Shown piece by piece: positions 33,810 through 42,074 of a stretch of 64,000 bases of DNA. The notes under the pieces were generated by a model that had not been told where the DNA came from, searched no databases, and saw only the letters and a list, made by a program, of their open reading frames with translations. Both the position numbers and the translations under genes were made by a program. Positions within the stretch are counted from its first letter, which is position 1. Every line of letters starts with the position of its first letter. Origin of the DNA: Arthrobacter sp. ov118 (GTDB taxonomy: Bacteria > Actinomycetota > Actinomycetes > Actinomycetales > Micrococcaceae); the NCBI RefSeq assembly GCF_900116495.1, contig NZ_FPAY01000007.1:179599-243598 (forward strand). The letters run 5' to 3'.

Positions 33810-35043
33810 CATTGCCGTGGCAGCCCGGCCGCCGCACGTGGAGGCAGCCGCATTATCGGCCGCATTCGTCACCGCCCTCCGGCAGGTCGGCCTGCCCGTG
33901 TCGCCGGACCGGGCCGCGCGGCTGGCCGAGTCGCTCCACCTCATCCCCCCGGACCGGATTGAACAGCTCTACTGGACCTGCCGTGTGGTCCTGGTGGCCG
34001 CCCGCGAACAGGTGCCCCTGTTCGATGCCGTCTTCGCGGCCGTGTTCCGCGGGTCGGCAGCGCACAAGTCGGTAGGAGCCCCTGGCCGGGCGCTGCCGCC
34101 GTCGCCCGGGCAGGAGGCCCGGACCCGGCCTGCGCCGGCGGACGCCCGGCCACCCGGCACGGCAGCCGGCACGCATCCGCCGCAGCCTGCCTCCCCGCAC
34201 CCTGCCGCGTCAGGCCTGGACAGCTCCCTCATGCCCGGCCGGGCCGACCGGGAGGCCATCCTGGCCATGGCCTCCCCCGACGAACACCTGCACGACACTT
34301 CCTTCGCCGAGCTCTCTTCCAACGAACTGTTCCAGGTACGGCGGCTGGCAGCGGAACTGCTGCTGGCGACACCGCTTCGACTGAGCCGCCGCACCCGCGC
34401 ATCCGCGCACAGCACCGTGAGGCTGGATGTGCGGGCGACCGTGCGCGCTGCCCGCCGGTCCGGAACCGATGCACCGCGGCTGCTCTATGCCCGCCGGCGC
34501 GGGCAGCGCCGCAAGCTGGTGCTGCTGTGCGATGTGTCCGGCTCCATGGAGCCCTACGCCCGGGTGTTCGTGTCCCTGCTGCAGGGCGCAGTGGCCGGTG
34601 CTGGGGCGGAAGCGTTCGTCTTCTCCACCCGGCTGACCAGGGTCACGCGGCAGCTCGCCCTTCGCGATCCCGACGAGGCCCTGGCCCGTGCGGCTGCCTC
34701 CGCGCCGGGCTGGGCCAGCGGAACCAGGATCGCGGAAAGCCTGCGCCACTTTATCGACGAGCACGGCCGCCGCGGACTGGCGCGGGGCGCCGTGGTGGTG
34801 ATTTTCTCGGACGGCTGGGCCGACGAAGATCCCGACCAGGTGGCAGCCCAGATGGGCCGCCTGCGCCGGCTCGCCCACAGGATCATCTGGGTGAATCCGC
34901 GTAAGGCGGCACCACGGTATCAGCCCCTCGTGGGCGGCATGGCTGCGGCACTGCCCTACTGCGACGCGTTCGTCAGCGGCCACAGCTACCGGGCGCTGGC
35001 AGAGGTGGCGGCCGCCATCCGCGGCAGTGGCGCCCCGCAGTAA
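33796..35043 (+). CDS. coxE: VWA-domain protein CoxE
   Basis: A 415-aa CoxE protein. The C-terminal half is a von Willebrand factor A domain with the MIDAS motif LLCDVSGSME (DxSxS) and a later IFSDGWADEDP segment. The N-terminal half is helical, with a Pro/Ala-rich linker around residues 100-150. CoxE works with CoxD in metal-centre maturation (known from Oligotropha). The start at 33796 lies inside coxD and is in frame with the VWA domain; the longer open frame upstream is a shifted reading of coxD. Confidence 0.92.
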   Translation: MVKGDIAVAARPPHVEAAALSAAFVTALRQVGLPVSPDRAARLAESLHLIPPDRIEQLYWTCRVVLVAAREQVPLFDAVFAAVFRGSAAHKSVGAPGRALPPSPGQEARTRPAPADARPPGTAAGTHPPQPASPHPAASGLDSSLMPGRADREAILAMASPDEHLHDTSFAELSSNELFQVRRLAAELLLATPLRLSRRTRASAHSTVRLDVRATVRAARRSGTDAPRLLYARRRGQRRKLVLLCDVSGSMEPYARVFVSLLQGAVAGAGAEAFVFSTRLTRVTRQLALRDPDEALARAAASAPGWASGTRIAESLRHFIDEHGRRGLARGAVVVIFSDGWADEDPDQVAAQMGRLRRLAHRIIWVNPRKAAPRYQPLVGGMAAALPYCDAFVSGHSYRALAEVAAAIRGSGAPQ

Positions 35044-35105
35044 TGGCGGCGGCGACCAGATTTCCGGTGAGAGTCATCCACGAGTGAGAGGCAAGGGGCC
35101 AGCTG

Positions 35106-35897
35106 ATGCAAATTGACAGTGAATTCTCGGTGACCGCACCGATAGACCAGGTGTGGGACACACTGATGGACTTTGAACGGGTTGCCGTATGCCTGCCCGG
35201 GGCCAACATCCTGAACAAGCTCTCTGACGACGCCTACCAGGTGGGCATGTCGGTAAAGCTGGGCCCGGTCACGATGCAGTACAAGGGCCTGCTGAACGTC
35301 ATTGAACGCAATGCGGCGCAACACCGCGCCGTGCTCGGCGGCAAGGCCCAGGAGACGCGCGGACAGGGCACCGCCGAGGCAACCGTGACTCTGGTACTTG
35401 CCGAAGAGGGCGCGGCCACCCGGGGCTCAGTCGGTGCGGATCTGACGCTGTCCGGCAAGGCGGCGGCAATGGGCAAAGGTGTCATCGGCAGTGTGACGGA
35501 GCAGATGATGTCGCTCTTCGCGGACAATCTGCAAACCGTGCTGGCAGAGGGGGCGCCCCCGGCCGCAGTGCCAGCGGAAGGGGTGCCACCTGAGCCGGCC
35601 GGTGAGGGCATCGGTGAGGCAATCCCGGAGCCGGTCCCGGCGTCGGCGGCAGTCTCTGCTCCCGGGCCGATGACCTCGGCGCCATCGGCGGCAACGCCCC
35701 CTGCTGCCGGGTCGATGCAGGGCGGGCCTGCGGCGGCTGGCGGCCTGGACGCCTTGAGCCTCGCGAAGGGCATTGCGGCGGAGCAGCTCTCCAGTCCGGT
35801 GAAGGTCCTCGGGGCCGTCGCCGTGGTGGCGTGTATTGCATACTGGGCCGGCCGGCGCTCGGCCTTCCGGGCACTCCGGCTGTGCGGCAGGCTTTAG
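35106..35897 (+). CDS. coxG: CoxG, SRPBCC-domain membrane-anchoring protein
   Basis: A 263-aa CoxG. Residues 1-~145 form the SRPBCC (START-like) hydrophobic-cavity domain with the family blocks QVWDTLMDFERVAVCLPGA and VTMQYKGLLNV. A Pro/Ala/Gly-rich linker (~150-225) leads to one membrane helix (VLGAVAVVACIAYWAG) and a short basic tail. CoxG is needed to attach CO dehydrogenase to the membrane, and recent work on the mycobacterial enzyme assigns it a menaquinone-carrying role (from memory). Start ATG 35106 with AAGGGG upstream; a 62-base gap after coxE holds no other gene. Confidence 0.92.
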   Translation: MQIDSEFSVTAPIDQVWDTLMDFERVAVCLPGANILNKLSDDAYQVGMSVKLGPVTMQYKGLLNVIERNAAQHRAVLGGKAQETRGQGTAEATVTLVLAEEGAATRGSVGADLTLSGKAAAMGKGVIGSVTEQMMSLFADNLQTVLAEGAPPAAVPAEGVPPEPAGEGIGEAIPEPVPASAAVSAPGPMTSAPSAATPPAAGSMQGGPAAAGGLDALSLAKGIAAEQLSSPVKVLGAVAVVACIAYWAGRRSAFRALRLCGRL

Positions 35898-35906
35898 GGG
35901 ACGCGG

Positions 35907-37034
35907 ATGCACGATGTCCTGGCGGCCATGTTGCGGGACTGGCGGAGGGGTGCGACGTCGGGCCTGGCCACCGTCGTGAGCACGTTCCAATCCGCGCCAC
36001 GGCTCCCCGGCGCGGCCATGCTCGTGACGGCGGACGGCGAGGCAGTGGGCTCCGTCTCCGGCGGCTGCGTGGAGGGTGCCGTCTATGAACTGGCCAGCGA
36101 GGTCGTCAACGGAGGCGAGCCGGTCCTGGTGCGCTACGGCGTCAGCGACGACGACGCCTACGCAGTGGGCCTTACCTGCGGTGGGATCATCGACATCTTC
36201 GTGGAACCGGTATCCCGGGAGCGTTTTGCCGAGCTCGACGCCGTCGCCCGGGCCATTGCCGCGGGGCGCCGGGTGGGGGTCGCCACGGTCATCGAACATC
36301 CGGATGCAAACCGGATGGGCAGGCATCTCATCGTCAGGCCGGAAGGGTTTGAAGGCGACCTCGGTTCCGACCGCACCAACCAGGCCGTGGGCGACGACAC
36401 CCAGGGCCTCCTCGCCGCCGGGCGGACGGGCATCCTGACCTACGGCGTCGACGGAGAACGGCTCGACACCGGCATGCGCGTCTTCTTCGCAAGCTATGCC
36501 CCGCCGCCGCGCATGATTGTCTTCGGTGCCATCGACTTCGCCGCGGCCCTGGCACGGCTTGGCGCCTTTCTGGGGTACCGGGTGACCGTATGTGATGCAC
36601 GTTCTGTCTTCGCCACGCCCGCTCGATTCCCCGACGCCGCCGAGGTGGTCAACGCGTGGCCGCACCGGTACCTGAGTGACCAGTACGCCCAAGGGCTGCT
36701 GGATTCCAGGACCGTACTGTGCGTCCTCACCCACGACCCCAAATTCGACATCCCCGTCCTTGAAGTGGCCCTCCGTGGCAGGCCCGTCGCCTTTATTGGC
36801 GCGATGGGATCCAGGCGCACTCACGAGGACAGGATGGCGCGGCTGCGGCAAGCGGGACTGAGCGAAACAGAGCTGTCTAAGCTCCACAGTCCGGTGGGCC
36901 TTGATCTGGGTGCCCGGACCCCCGAGGAAACGGCCGTGTCCATCGCTGCGGAGTTTATTTCCCAGCAGTGGAGCGGCAGCGGGGAGCCTCTGCGGCAACT
37001 AGGCGAGCGGATCCATCACGACGAGCAGCTGTAG
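35907..37034 (+). CDS. XdhC/CoxI-family Mo-cofactor maturation protein
   Basis: A 375-aa, full-length XdhC-family protein and the last gene of the cox operon. The N-terminal domain has PRLPGAAMLV and VSGGCVEGAVYELA; the C-terminal Rossmann domain begins near residue 205 and ends in GLDLGARTPEETAVSI. These proteins hold the molybdenum cofactor during sulfuration and insertion into xanthine or CO dehydrogenase. It lacks the YHS extension of its paralogue at 31914, so the two may have split roles (Mo sulfuration versus metal handling), which is inference. It begins nine bases after coxG, with GGGGACG upstream. Confidence 0.92.
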   Translation: MHDVLAAMLRDWRRGATSGLATVVSTFQSAPRLPGAAMLVTADGEAVGSVSGGCVEGAVYELASEVVNGGEPVLVRYGVSDDDAYAVGLTCGGIIDIFVEPVSRERFAELDAVARAIAAGRRVGVATVIEHPDANRMGRHLIVRPEGFEGDLGSDRTNQAVGDDTQGLLAAGRTGILTYGVDGERLDTGMRVFFASYAPPPRMIVFGAIDFAAALARLGAFLGYRVTVCDARSVFATPARFPDAAEVVNAWPHRYLSDQYAQGLLDSRTVLCVLTHDPKFDIPVLEVALRGRPVAFIGAMGSRRTHEDRMARLRQAGLSETELSKLHSPVGLDLGARTPEETAVSIAAEFISQQWSGSGEPLRQLGERIHHDEQL

Positions 37035-37099
37035 CGGTATGTGAACCCGGGGTACGTCACCCGGCGGCACGTCGCGAACAGCGCCCGGACTGCCGGGCG

Positions 37100-37114
37100 T
37101 AAGCTCGTGCCATG
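37100..37114 (+). promoter_or_regulatory. Leaderless -10 box for the YciO gene
   Basis: TAAGCT (37100-37105), six bases, then ATG 37112, with no Shine-Dalgarno sequence. This gives the gene a promoter separate from the cox operon. Confidence 0.5.
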
Positions 37115-37732
37115 GCGAGATACTTTGATGTGCACCCCGAGAACCCCCAGCCGCGTTCGATCCTGCAGGCAGTGGAGATCGTGCGCTCAGGCGGCCTGAT
37201 CGCCTACCCCACCGATTCGTGCTACGCACTGGGCGCCCAGCTCGGTAACCGGGAGGCCCTGGACCGGATCAAGTCCATCCGGCACCTGGGCGACAAGCAC
37301 CACTTCACGCTCGTTTGCAAGGACTTCGCCCAGCTGGGCCAGTTCGTCCAGATCGACAACGACGTCTTCCGCAGCATCAAGGGCGTGACACCCGGCAGCT
37401 ACACCTTCATCCTGCCCGCCACGAGGGAGGTGCCCAAGCGGCTGTTGCACCCGAAGAAGAAGACAGTAGGCGTGCGCATCCCGGACAACCACGTAGTCCA
37501 GGCCCTGCTCTCCGAACTCGGCGAACCCCTGCTGTCCAGCACTTTGCTGCTTCCCGACGAGGAAGAGCCGCTGACGCAGGGCTGGGAGATCAAGGAGCGC
37601 CTGGAGCATGTGGTGGATGCCGTCATCGATTCCGGCGACTGCGGCGCTGAACCTACCACGGTGATCGATTTCTCGGGGGGAGCCGCCGAAGTCGTCCGGC
37701 GGGGCATGGGCGACCCTTCCCGCTTTGAATAG
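37112..37732 (+). CDS. YciO/Sua5/YrdC-domain protein
   Basis: A 206-aa protein of the YrdC fold, YciO subgroup. The relatives TsaC/Sua5 make threonylcarbamoyl-AMP for tRNA t6A modification. GLIAYPTDSCYALGAQL and RIKSIRHLGDKHHFTLVCKD (split here at GDKHH) contain the conserved Lys/Arg nucleotide-binding residues. The KRLLHPKKKTVGVRIPDN block is typical of YciO rather than TsaC. YciO proteins bind RNA and show weak or altered activity, so a role in tRNA modification is tentative. Two 10-bp direct repeats, ATAGGCTGGT (37729 and 37743), straddle the stop codon. Confidence 0.85.
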   Translation: MARYFDVHPENPQPRSILQAVEIVRSGGLIAYPTDSCYALGAQLGNREALDRIKSIRHLGDKHHFTLVCKDFAQLGQFVQIDNDVFRSIKGVTPGSYTFILPATREVPKRLLHPKKKTVGVRIPDNHVVQALLSELGEPLLSSTLLLPDEEEPLTQGWEIKERLEHVVDAVIDSGDCGAEPTTVIDFSGGAAEVVRRGMGDPSRFE

Positions 37733-37756
37733 GCTGGTTTGGATAGGCTGGTGCCG

Positions 37757-38041
37757 CTACGCGGACCCGGCCGCGCGCGCCTGCCTGTTCCGCAGCCACC
37801 GGCGGACGAGATCGACGGCGGCCACCAGTCCGGCGAGGGGCGAAAGCACCGCTACGGCGTAGACGAAAAGCAGCCAGGTCAGGGTGGTCACCGGCGACTG
37901 GCGGGCGCTCAGGAGGGACAGTCCGCCGAACAGGCCTAGGACCCAGAATAGGATGACCCCGGACAGCACGGCGGCCGCGGGGAAGTACTCGTTCTTAACG
38001 ACTTTCTTGACGTTCTTAACGACTTTCTTTACGGTTTCCAT
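37757..38041 (-). CDS. Small membrane protein with a repeated Lys/Val N-terminus
   Basis: I do not recognise a family. The 94-aa product starts with an amphipathic segment made of a duplicated KKVVKN motif (KKVVKNVKKVVKN), followed by two membrane helices (about 22-45 and 50-72) and a basic C-terminus. The duplicated peptide comes from a short DNA repeat of about 21 bp (GACTTTCTT... at 37999-38033). ATG 38041 is chosen for the GGAGGG just upstream; a longer frame to 38134 has no ribosome site. Confidence 0.7.
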   Translation of the reverse strand: METVKKVVKNVKKVVKNEYFPAAAVLSGVILFWVLGLFGGLSLLSARQSPVTTLTWLLFVYAVAVLSPLAGLVAAVDLVRRWLRNRQARAAGSA

Positions 38042-38188
38042 GGGCCCTCCTGTCACCCGGCGGTGGGACAGCCCGCCAGGCTCCTTCCCAGTATGAGGCC
38101 CCGGGTCCAAGGATTTGCCGCGAATCGCGGCCACGTGACGAAGTTAACTCCCCGTCCCGGCGGCAGCGCAATCCGGCGCAACGAGACG

Positions 38189-39127
38189 CTAGACGGCGGC
38201 CCGTACCCGCTGAAGAAACGAATCCAGCACGCGCCCGGCATTCTCGTGCATGCGCCGCGACTCCGCCGCCGGCAGCTGCCGGCTCTTGGGCCCGTTCATC
38301 CGCTCACCCAGATAGAGCAGTGCCGCGAGGACCTCGGAAAGTTCGGAATTTGCTTCCGCATGCTGCCGGAGCAGGCGAAGATGCGCCTGCTGCAGCGCCG
38401 GTCCGGGAGTGCAGCCCAGGTCGTGATCGAACAGCCGGCGGCAGCGGTCATACGCCGCCAGGCCTTCGGCCGGCAGGCCCGCCTGCTCATAGGCTGTCAC
38501 CAGCACAGTCCAGGCCCGTTCGTTGAGGGGCTCGGACCGGATGGCAGCCTGTACCAGGTTGACGGCGTCCTCCGGTTTGCCCAGCATTGCGGCAGTCTCG
38601 GCCGCGAGGATCTGCAGCGCCACCTTTTCAGCCGCATGGCGTGTGCGTGCCTCTTCAGCCCAGTCGGAGGCAAGTTCGAACCCGAGCAGCGGTTCGGCGC
38701 TAAGGTCTAGGGCCTCGAGCAACAGCGGGTACGCCTCCGCTGGCGGCAGCTCCGCGGCAGCGCGGACCAGTGCACGGAACCGGAACAGGTCCAGGTCCAC
38801 GAGGGCGGGGTCCAGGACGTAGCCGCTGTTGGCGGTGCGGAGCGGACCGGTCTTGGTCTGGCCCGGTTGGATGGCGCGCCGGATCCCGCTGATGTAGCTT
38901 TCCAGGGTGGCTACCGAGCCGTCGCTGGCTCCTGCGCCCCAAAGGAGATCGATCAGGCGGGTCTTGGACACGGGCGTGCCCAGGTTTAGGAGGAGGATCT
39001 CCAGTATGTGCCGCGGCTTGCATCCGCCCATGTCGGCGGCAGTGAGCGAGACGCCGTCCCGGCGTACTTCAAAGGATCCGAATAAGCGGACCGAAATGGG
39101 GGGTGCAGTTCCCGTTAGGCTTTCCAC
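38189..39127 (-). CDS. BTAD (SARP-like) transcriptional regulator
   Basis: A 312-aa regulator with an OmpR-type winged-helix domain (residues ~10-85, VRLFGSFEVRRDG... LLWGAGASDGSVATLESYISG split) and a bacterial transcriptional activator domain of TPR-like helices (~95-240). This is the short SARP layout without an ATPase domain. SARPs switch on secondary-metabolite clusters, but no such cluster is adjacent and the target is unknown. GTG 39127 is chosen because GGAG lies six bases upstream; longer frames have no such signal. Confidence 0.83.
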   Translation of the reverse strand: MESLTGTAPPISVRLFGSFEVRRDGVSLTAADMGGCKPRHILEILLLNLGTPVSKTRLIDLLWGAGASDGSVATLESYISGIRRAIQPGQTKTGPLRTANSGYVLDPALVDLDLFRFRALVRAAAELPPAEAYPLLLEALDLSAEPLLGFELASDWAEEARTRHAAEKVALQILAAETAAMLGKPEDAVNLVQAAIRSEPLNERAWTVLVTAYEQAGLPAEGLAAYDRCRRLFDHDLGCTPGPALQQAHLRLLRQHAEANSELSEVLAALLYLGERMNGPKSRQLPAAESRRMHENAGRVLDSFLQRVRAAV

Positions 39128-39505
39128 GTTGCTCTCCGATTTCCCCAGATAGAACGACCTCAATCGCCTGCGAAGAGCCGGTTCAGCATTGGAATCAGGC
39201 CATACTGAGACTCTGTTCCTCCGGCTTTCCAATGCCACCGTGACATGTCCGGACTTGGCGCAACAAGATATGCCGCTACCCGATCTTTCGCCCGGAGAAA
39301 GTCGGGTACAGGCGTCAGTATCGCTGAGTACGGCGGCGAAGCGGCAGGCAGGTACTTACGGCGTGAAACGAGTAATTCTGCGGGCCGCGGTCCCGGGCAC
39401 CCAAGTAGTTTCCGGGACGGCAAATTCGTGCCCTCCCGCGATGCATTGCGCCGAAATCCGGCCCTGAATCCCGCGTTGAGCGGGCCTATGCCGGACGGTT
39501 TTCCC
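39128..39505. other. 378-bp intergenic region
   Basis: It separates the BTAD regulator start from the HtrA stop. No gene is supported. It contains the strong hairpin listed at 39277-39308 and one CATGTCCGG string at 39243-39251 that only half-matches the GGACATGTCC repeat core. Confidence 0.5.
39277..39308. promoter_or_regulatory. Long imperfect palindrome/hairpin
   Basis: TACCCGA-t-CTTTC (39277-39289) pairs with GAAAG-TCGGGTA (39297-39308): 12 base pairs with one bulged base and a 7-base loop. There is no T-run. It is 31 bases beyond any coding sequence and could be a transcript end of the htrA-like gene or an operator of the BTAD gene. Confidence 0.5.
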
Positions 39506-40489
39506 CTACTGGTTCTCCGTCATGTCCGCTGGCACCGCTACCAGACCCAGCTCCACGCCATCGCGCAGGACGGCCAGATCAAGTGGCTCCCCGATCGCTT
39601 CGGCGAAGAGCAGTTTCTGCAGGCTCTCGGCATTGGACACGGACCTCTCGCCTACCTTCAGGAGGATGTCGCCGCCCCGGAGCCCGGCGCGTTCGGCGGG
39701 CGAACCCGGCAGTACTTCCACCACCAGCAGGCCGTGCCGGCGACCGGTCCGGACGACGGCGCTCGGCTGCAGCTGGGTAGGCGTGCTGACGAGCCCAAGG
39801 TAGGCCCGGCGGACACGGCCGTCCTTGACCAGCGACGCGATGATGCGCCGGGACGTCGCGTTGACGGGAACAGCCAGGCCCAGACCGACGCCGGCGACGG
39901 CCGTATTGATGCCGACAATCCGTCCGCGGGCATCTGCCAGCGCCCCTCCGGAGCTGCCAGGGTTGAGCGCAGCATCGGTCTGGATGACGTCCTCGATCAC
40001 GCGCCGGTTCCGCCCGGACCAGACTGGAATAGAGCGGCCCAGGCCGCTGACCACTCCGGCTGTGACGGAACCCGAGAGTCCGAGCGGATTACCAACGGCG
40101 ATCACCAGTTGCCCGACCCGGAGCGATTCGGCGTCGCCCAAGTCCGCCGGTGCCGCCGTCGGCGCCCGGCCGTGGACCACGGCAAGGTCGGAGAGCGGGT
40201 CGGCTCCCACCACCTCCACGGCGGTGGACGTGCCGTCCGCGAAGAGCGCGTGTCCTGACTCGGCGCCGCCCACCACGTGGGCGTTGGTGAGCAGGTACCC
40301 GTCAGTGGTGAAGAGAACGGCAGAACCTGCTCCAACCCTGAACCTGCCGTTGCGCCCCTTGCCGGTCATCTCGATCGCCGCGACGTGTGGCGTGACAGCT
40401 TCGGCTACGCGGATGACCGTTGCGGAATAGGAGTCCAAGGGGTCCTCGGACACGTCAGATCCGGAAACCCTGCTGATGGCTTCGGCCAC
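39506..40489 (-). CDS. HtrA-like serine protease with PDZ domain, apparently cytoplasmic
   Basis: A 327-aa trypsin-fold protease of the HtrA/DegP type. The triad is His71 (TNAHVVGG), Asp101 (DPLSDLAVV) and Ser180 (NPGSSGGAL). One PDZ domain follows at about 225-320 (GLLVVEVLPGSPAERAGLRGGD). Most actinobacterial HtrA proteins have a membrane anchor, but no signal peptide or helix precedes the protease domain here, so it should act in the cytoplasm. GTG 40489 has GGGAGGTG upstream and is preferred to an ATG 24 codons earlier. Confidence 0.87.
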   Translation of the reverse strand: MAEAISRVSGSDVSEDPLDSYSATVIRVAEAVTPHVAAIEMTGKGRNGRFRVGAGSAVLFTTDGYLLTNAHVVGGAESGHALFADGTSTAVEVVGADPLSDLAVVHGRAPTAAPADLGDAESLRVGQLVIAVGNPLGLSGSVTAGVVSGLGRSIPVWSGRNRRVIEDVIQTDAALNPGSSGGALADARGRIVGINTAVAGVGLGLAVPVNATSRRIIASLVKDGRVRRAYLGLVSTPTQLQPSAVVRTGRRHGLLVVEVLPGSPAERAGLRGGDILLKVGERSVSNAESLQKLLFAEAIGEPLDLAVLRDGVELGLVAVPADMTENQ

Positions 40490-40675
40490 GGTGCACCTCC
40501 CTGCAAAACGGTACTCATCCAAGTCAACCACCGCCGTCCCGGCAGTAGTCCTGAGCGGCATACGCCGTCAGTGAAATACGCCGGATGAAGTGTCGGAGGT
40601 GCAACAGTTCAGCCGGGCGTGGATCCCCGGCTAGGCTCGAAAGATAGATCCGCCCGACCGCCCAGGAGAACCTAC

Positions 40676-41179
40676 GTGAACCCAGCGTCCGCTTCCCCCG
40701 CTCCGTTGCCCCCGCCGGGCCTGACGTGGGGCATTAAGCGCAGCTTCATGGACTACATTGCGGGGCTCCCGGACGGCGCTGTCTCCGCCGCCGACGGCGC
40801 CACGGTGACAGCGTCCGGAGCATTCTGCTTCGCCCCCAACGGCTCCGAGTACGATCCCGCCGGCGGTACCGGCGTGCTGCGGTTCCGCGGCGACGTTCGG
40901 GTCGCCGGCCACCACGGCATGATGTTTGTCCGGCTGTTGGATCCCTGGGTCGAATTCGCCGGCGGGCACGGGGTCCTGTCCATCAGCACGGGCGACGGCG
41001 GCGGGAAAGACCGCGTGGACGTCGGTAACCTGCGCACTGCCGCGCCCCGCAACATGGAGGGATTCCTTGTCTGGGAGCGCGTCGACGTGGCGGTATCCCA
41101 GGCTGGTTCGGAACTGTTCGACGGCCAGTACGCCGACGGCCAGCCGATGGACCCGCTGGTTATCCGGGTGCCGGCCTGA
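40676..41179 (+). CDS. HtaA-domain protein without export signal
   Basis: A 167-aa stand-alone HtaA domain. HtaA domains bind haem in corynebacterial surface proteins that feed a haem ABC transporter. LTWGIKRSFMDYI at the N-terminus, FRGDVRVAGHHGMMFVRLLDP (split at VAGHHG) and the GVLSI strand are the family pattern, with the candidate axial histidines in AGHHG. Unlike the classical proteins it has no signal peptide or anchor, which suggests an intracellular haem-binding or related role; this is inference. GTG 40676 follows AGGAG with eight bases spacing. Confidence 0.8.
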   Translation: MNPASASPAPLPPPGLTWGIKRSFMDYIAGLPDGAVSAADGATVTASGAFCFAPNGSEYDPAGGTGVLRFRGDVRVAGHHGMMFVRLLDPWVEFAGGHGVLSISTGDGGGKDRVDVGNLRTAAPRNMEGFLVWERVDVAVSQAGSELFDGQYADGQPMDPLVIRVPA

Positions 41180-41195
41180 CGGGCCCTGGCCTGCT

Positions 41196-41945
41196 TTAGC
41201 GGGGCCGGGCTGGGCGCACCCTCACCGGCGCGACGGCACTGATGAGCGCGACGGCGGTCACGGAACCTGCCGCCATGATCGAGGCGAGCACGACGATCTG
41301 GAAGCGACCCGCTTCCACAGGTGAGAGTCCCCCGAAGATTGCGCCCACGAACGCCCCCGGCAAGGTGACCAAGCCGGTCGTCTTGGTCTGGTCCGTCGAG
41401 GGGATGAGAGCTGAATAGACCGCCCGCCGGGCCAACTCCAGCGTCGACTGGCGGCGCGTGGCGCCCAAGGCAAGCCACGCTTCAACCTCGTCCCAATGGT
41501 CATTCACCGACTCGGCAAAGTGCCGGCCGGCCAGCGTGGCGATCGTCATCGCATTGCCGATCACTATCCCTCCGATGGCCAGCGCGTACCGCGGCGTGAA
41601 GGCGATCGCGCCAGTACCGAAGTCGATCGCAAGCGTCACCACGACGCCCGCGGCCATGGAGCCGCCCACCACCGCGAGGCGGCTCCACGCCCAGCCCAGG
41701 CGTCGCGATGCGGTGACTGCGGCCACGGTGAACATCACGAGGAGTGCCGCGCCGACCCAGACCGGGCTGGTGATGACACCGCCCAGTATCAGGCTGATGA
41801 CAGCGAGCTGCGCAGCTCCGCGGAGAATCGCCAGCGCCGGTGCAGATCTGTGCGGGATTCGGAATGCCGCGAGCAGACCGACAGCCACCGCCATCAGGAG
41901 CCCAACGCACAGCAACGTGGGCAGCAGATCAGGGAAACCGGTCAT
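41196..41945 (-). CDS. FetB/UPF0014-family ABC permease
   Basis: A 249-aa membrane protein with about seven hydrophobic segments, of the UPF0014 family typified by E. coli FetB (iron export) and plant ALS-type proteins. NAMTIATLAGRHFAESV and the cytoplasmic coupling segment ALGATRRQSTLELARRAVYS, seen as WLALGATRRQ, fit the family, and GLVTLPGAFVGAIFGG is its best-conserved helix. The ATPase partner FetA is not adjacent, so it must be elsewhere or absent. The neighbouring HtaA gene makes an iron/haem link possible. Convergent with that gene, 16 bases apart. Confidence 0.82.
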   Translation of the reverse strand: MTGFPDLLPTLLCVGLLMAVAVGLLAAFRIPHRSAPALAILRGAAQLAVISLILGGVITSPVWVGAALLVMFTVAAVTASRRLGWAWSRLAVVGGSMAAGVVVTLAIDFGTGAIAFTPRYALAIGGIVIGNAMTIATLAGRHFAESVNDHWDEVEAWLALGATRRQSTLELARRAVYSALIPSTDQTKTTGLVTLPGAFVGAIFGGLSPVEAGRFQIVVLASIMAAGSVTAVALISAVAPVRVRPARPR

Positions 41946-41957
41946 CAGGCCAGCCTA
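41943..41957 (-). promoter_or_regulatory. Leaderless -10 box for the FetB-like gene
   Basis: On the minus strand TAGGCT (41957-41952), six bases, then ATG 41945. Confidence 0.5.
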
Positions 41958-42023
41958 TAGATCTGTCCGCCGGCAGCAGGCGCACTTGCGGTTGGTCTGG
42001 CCCCGGGATGGACGCAGCCGCCT

Positions 42024-42060
42024 GACGCCGGGAGACCTGCCGATGAGGGGTCCCGGCGTC
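42024..42060 (-). terminator. Hairpin terminator after the alcohol dehydrogenase gene
   Basis: A perfect 10-bp stem, GACGCCGGGA (42024-42033) with TCCCGGCGTC (42051-42060), begins 15 bases beyond the dehydrogenase stop codon. No T-run. Confidence 0.6.
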
Positions 42061-42074
42061 AGGCCAGCGCGGCG

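Noticed and set aside
37999..38033. Mobile or regulatory direct repeat in the small membrane-protein gene
   Set aside because: The DNA repeat is inside the coding sequence and simply encodes the duplicated KKVVKN peptide.
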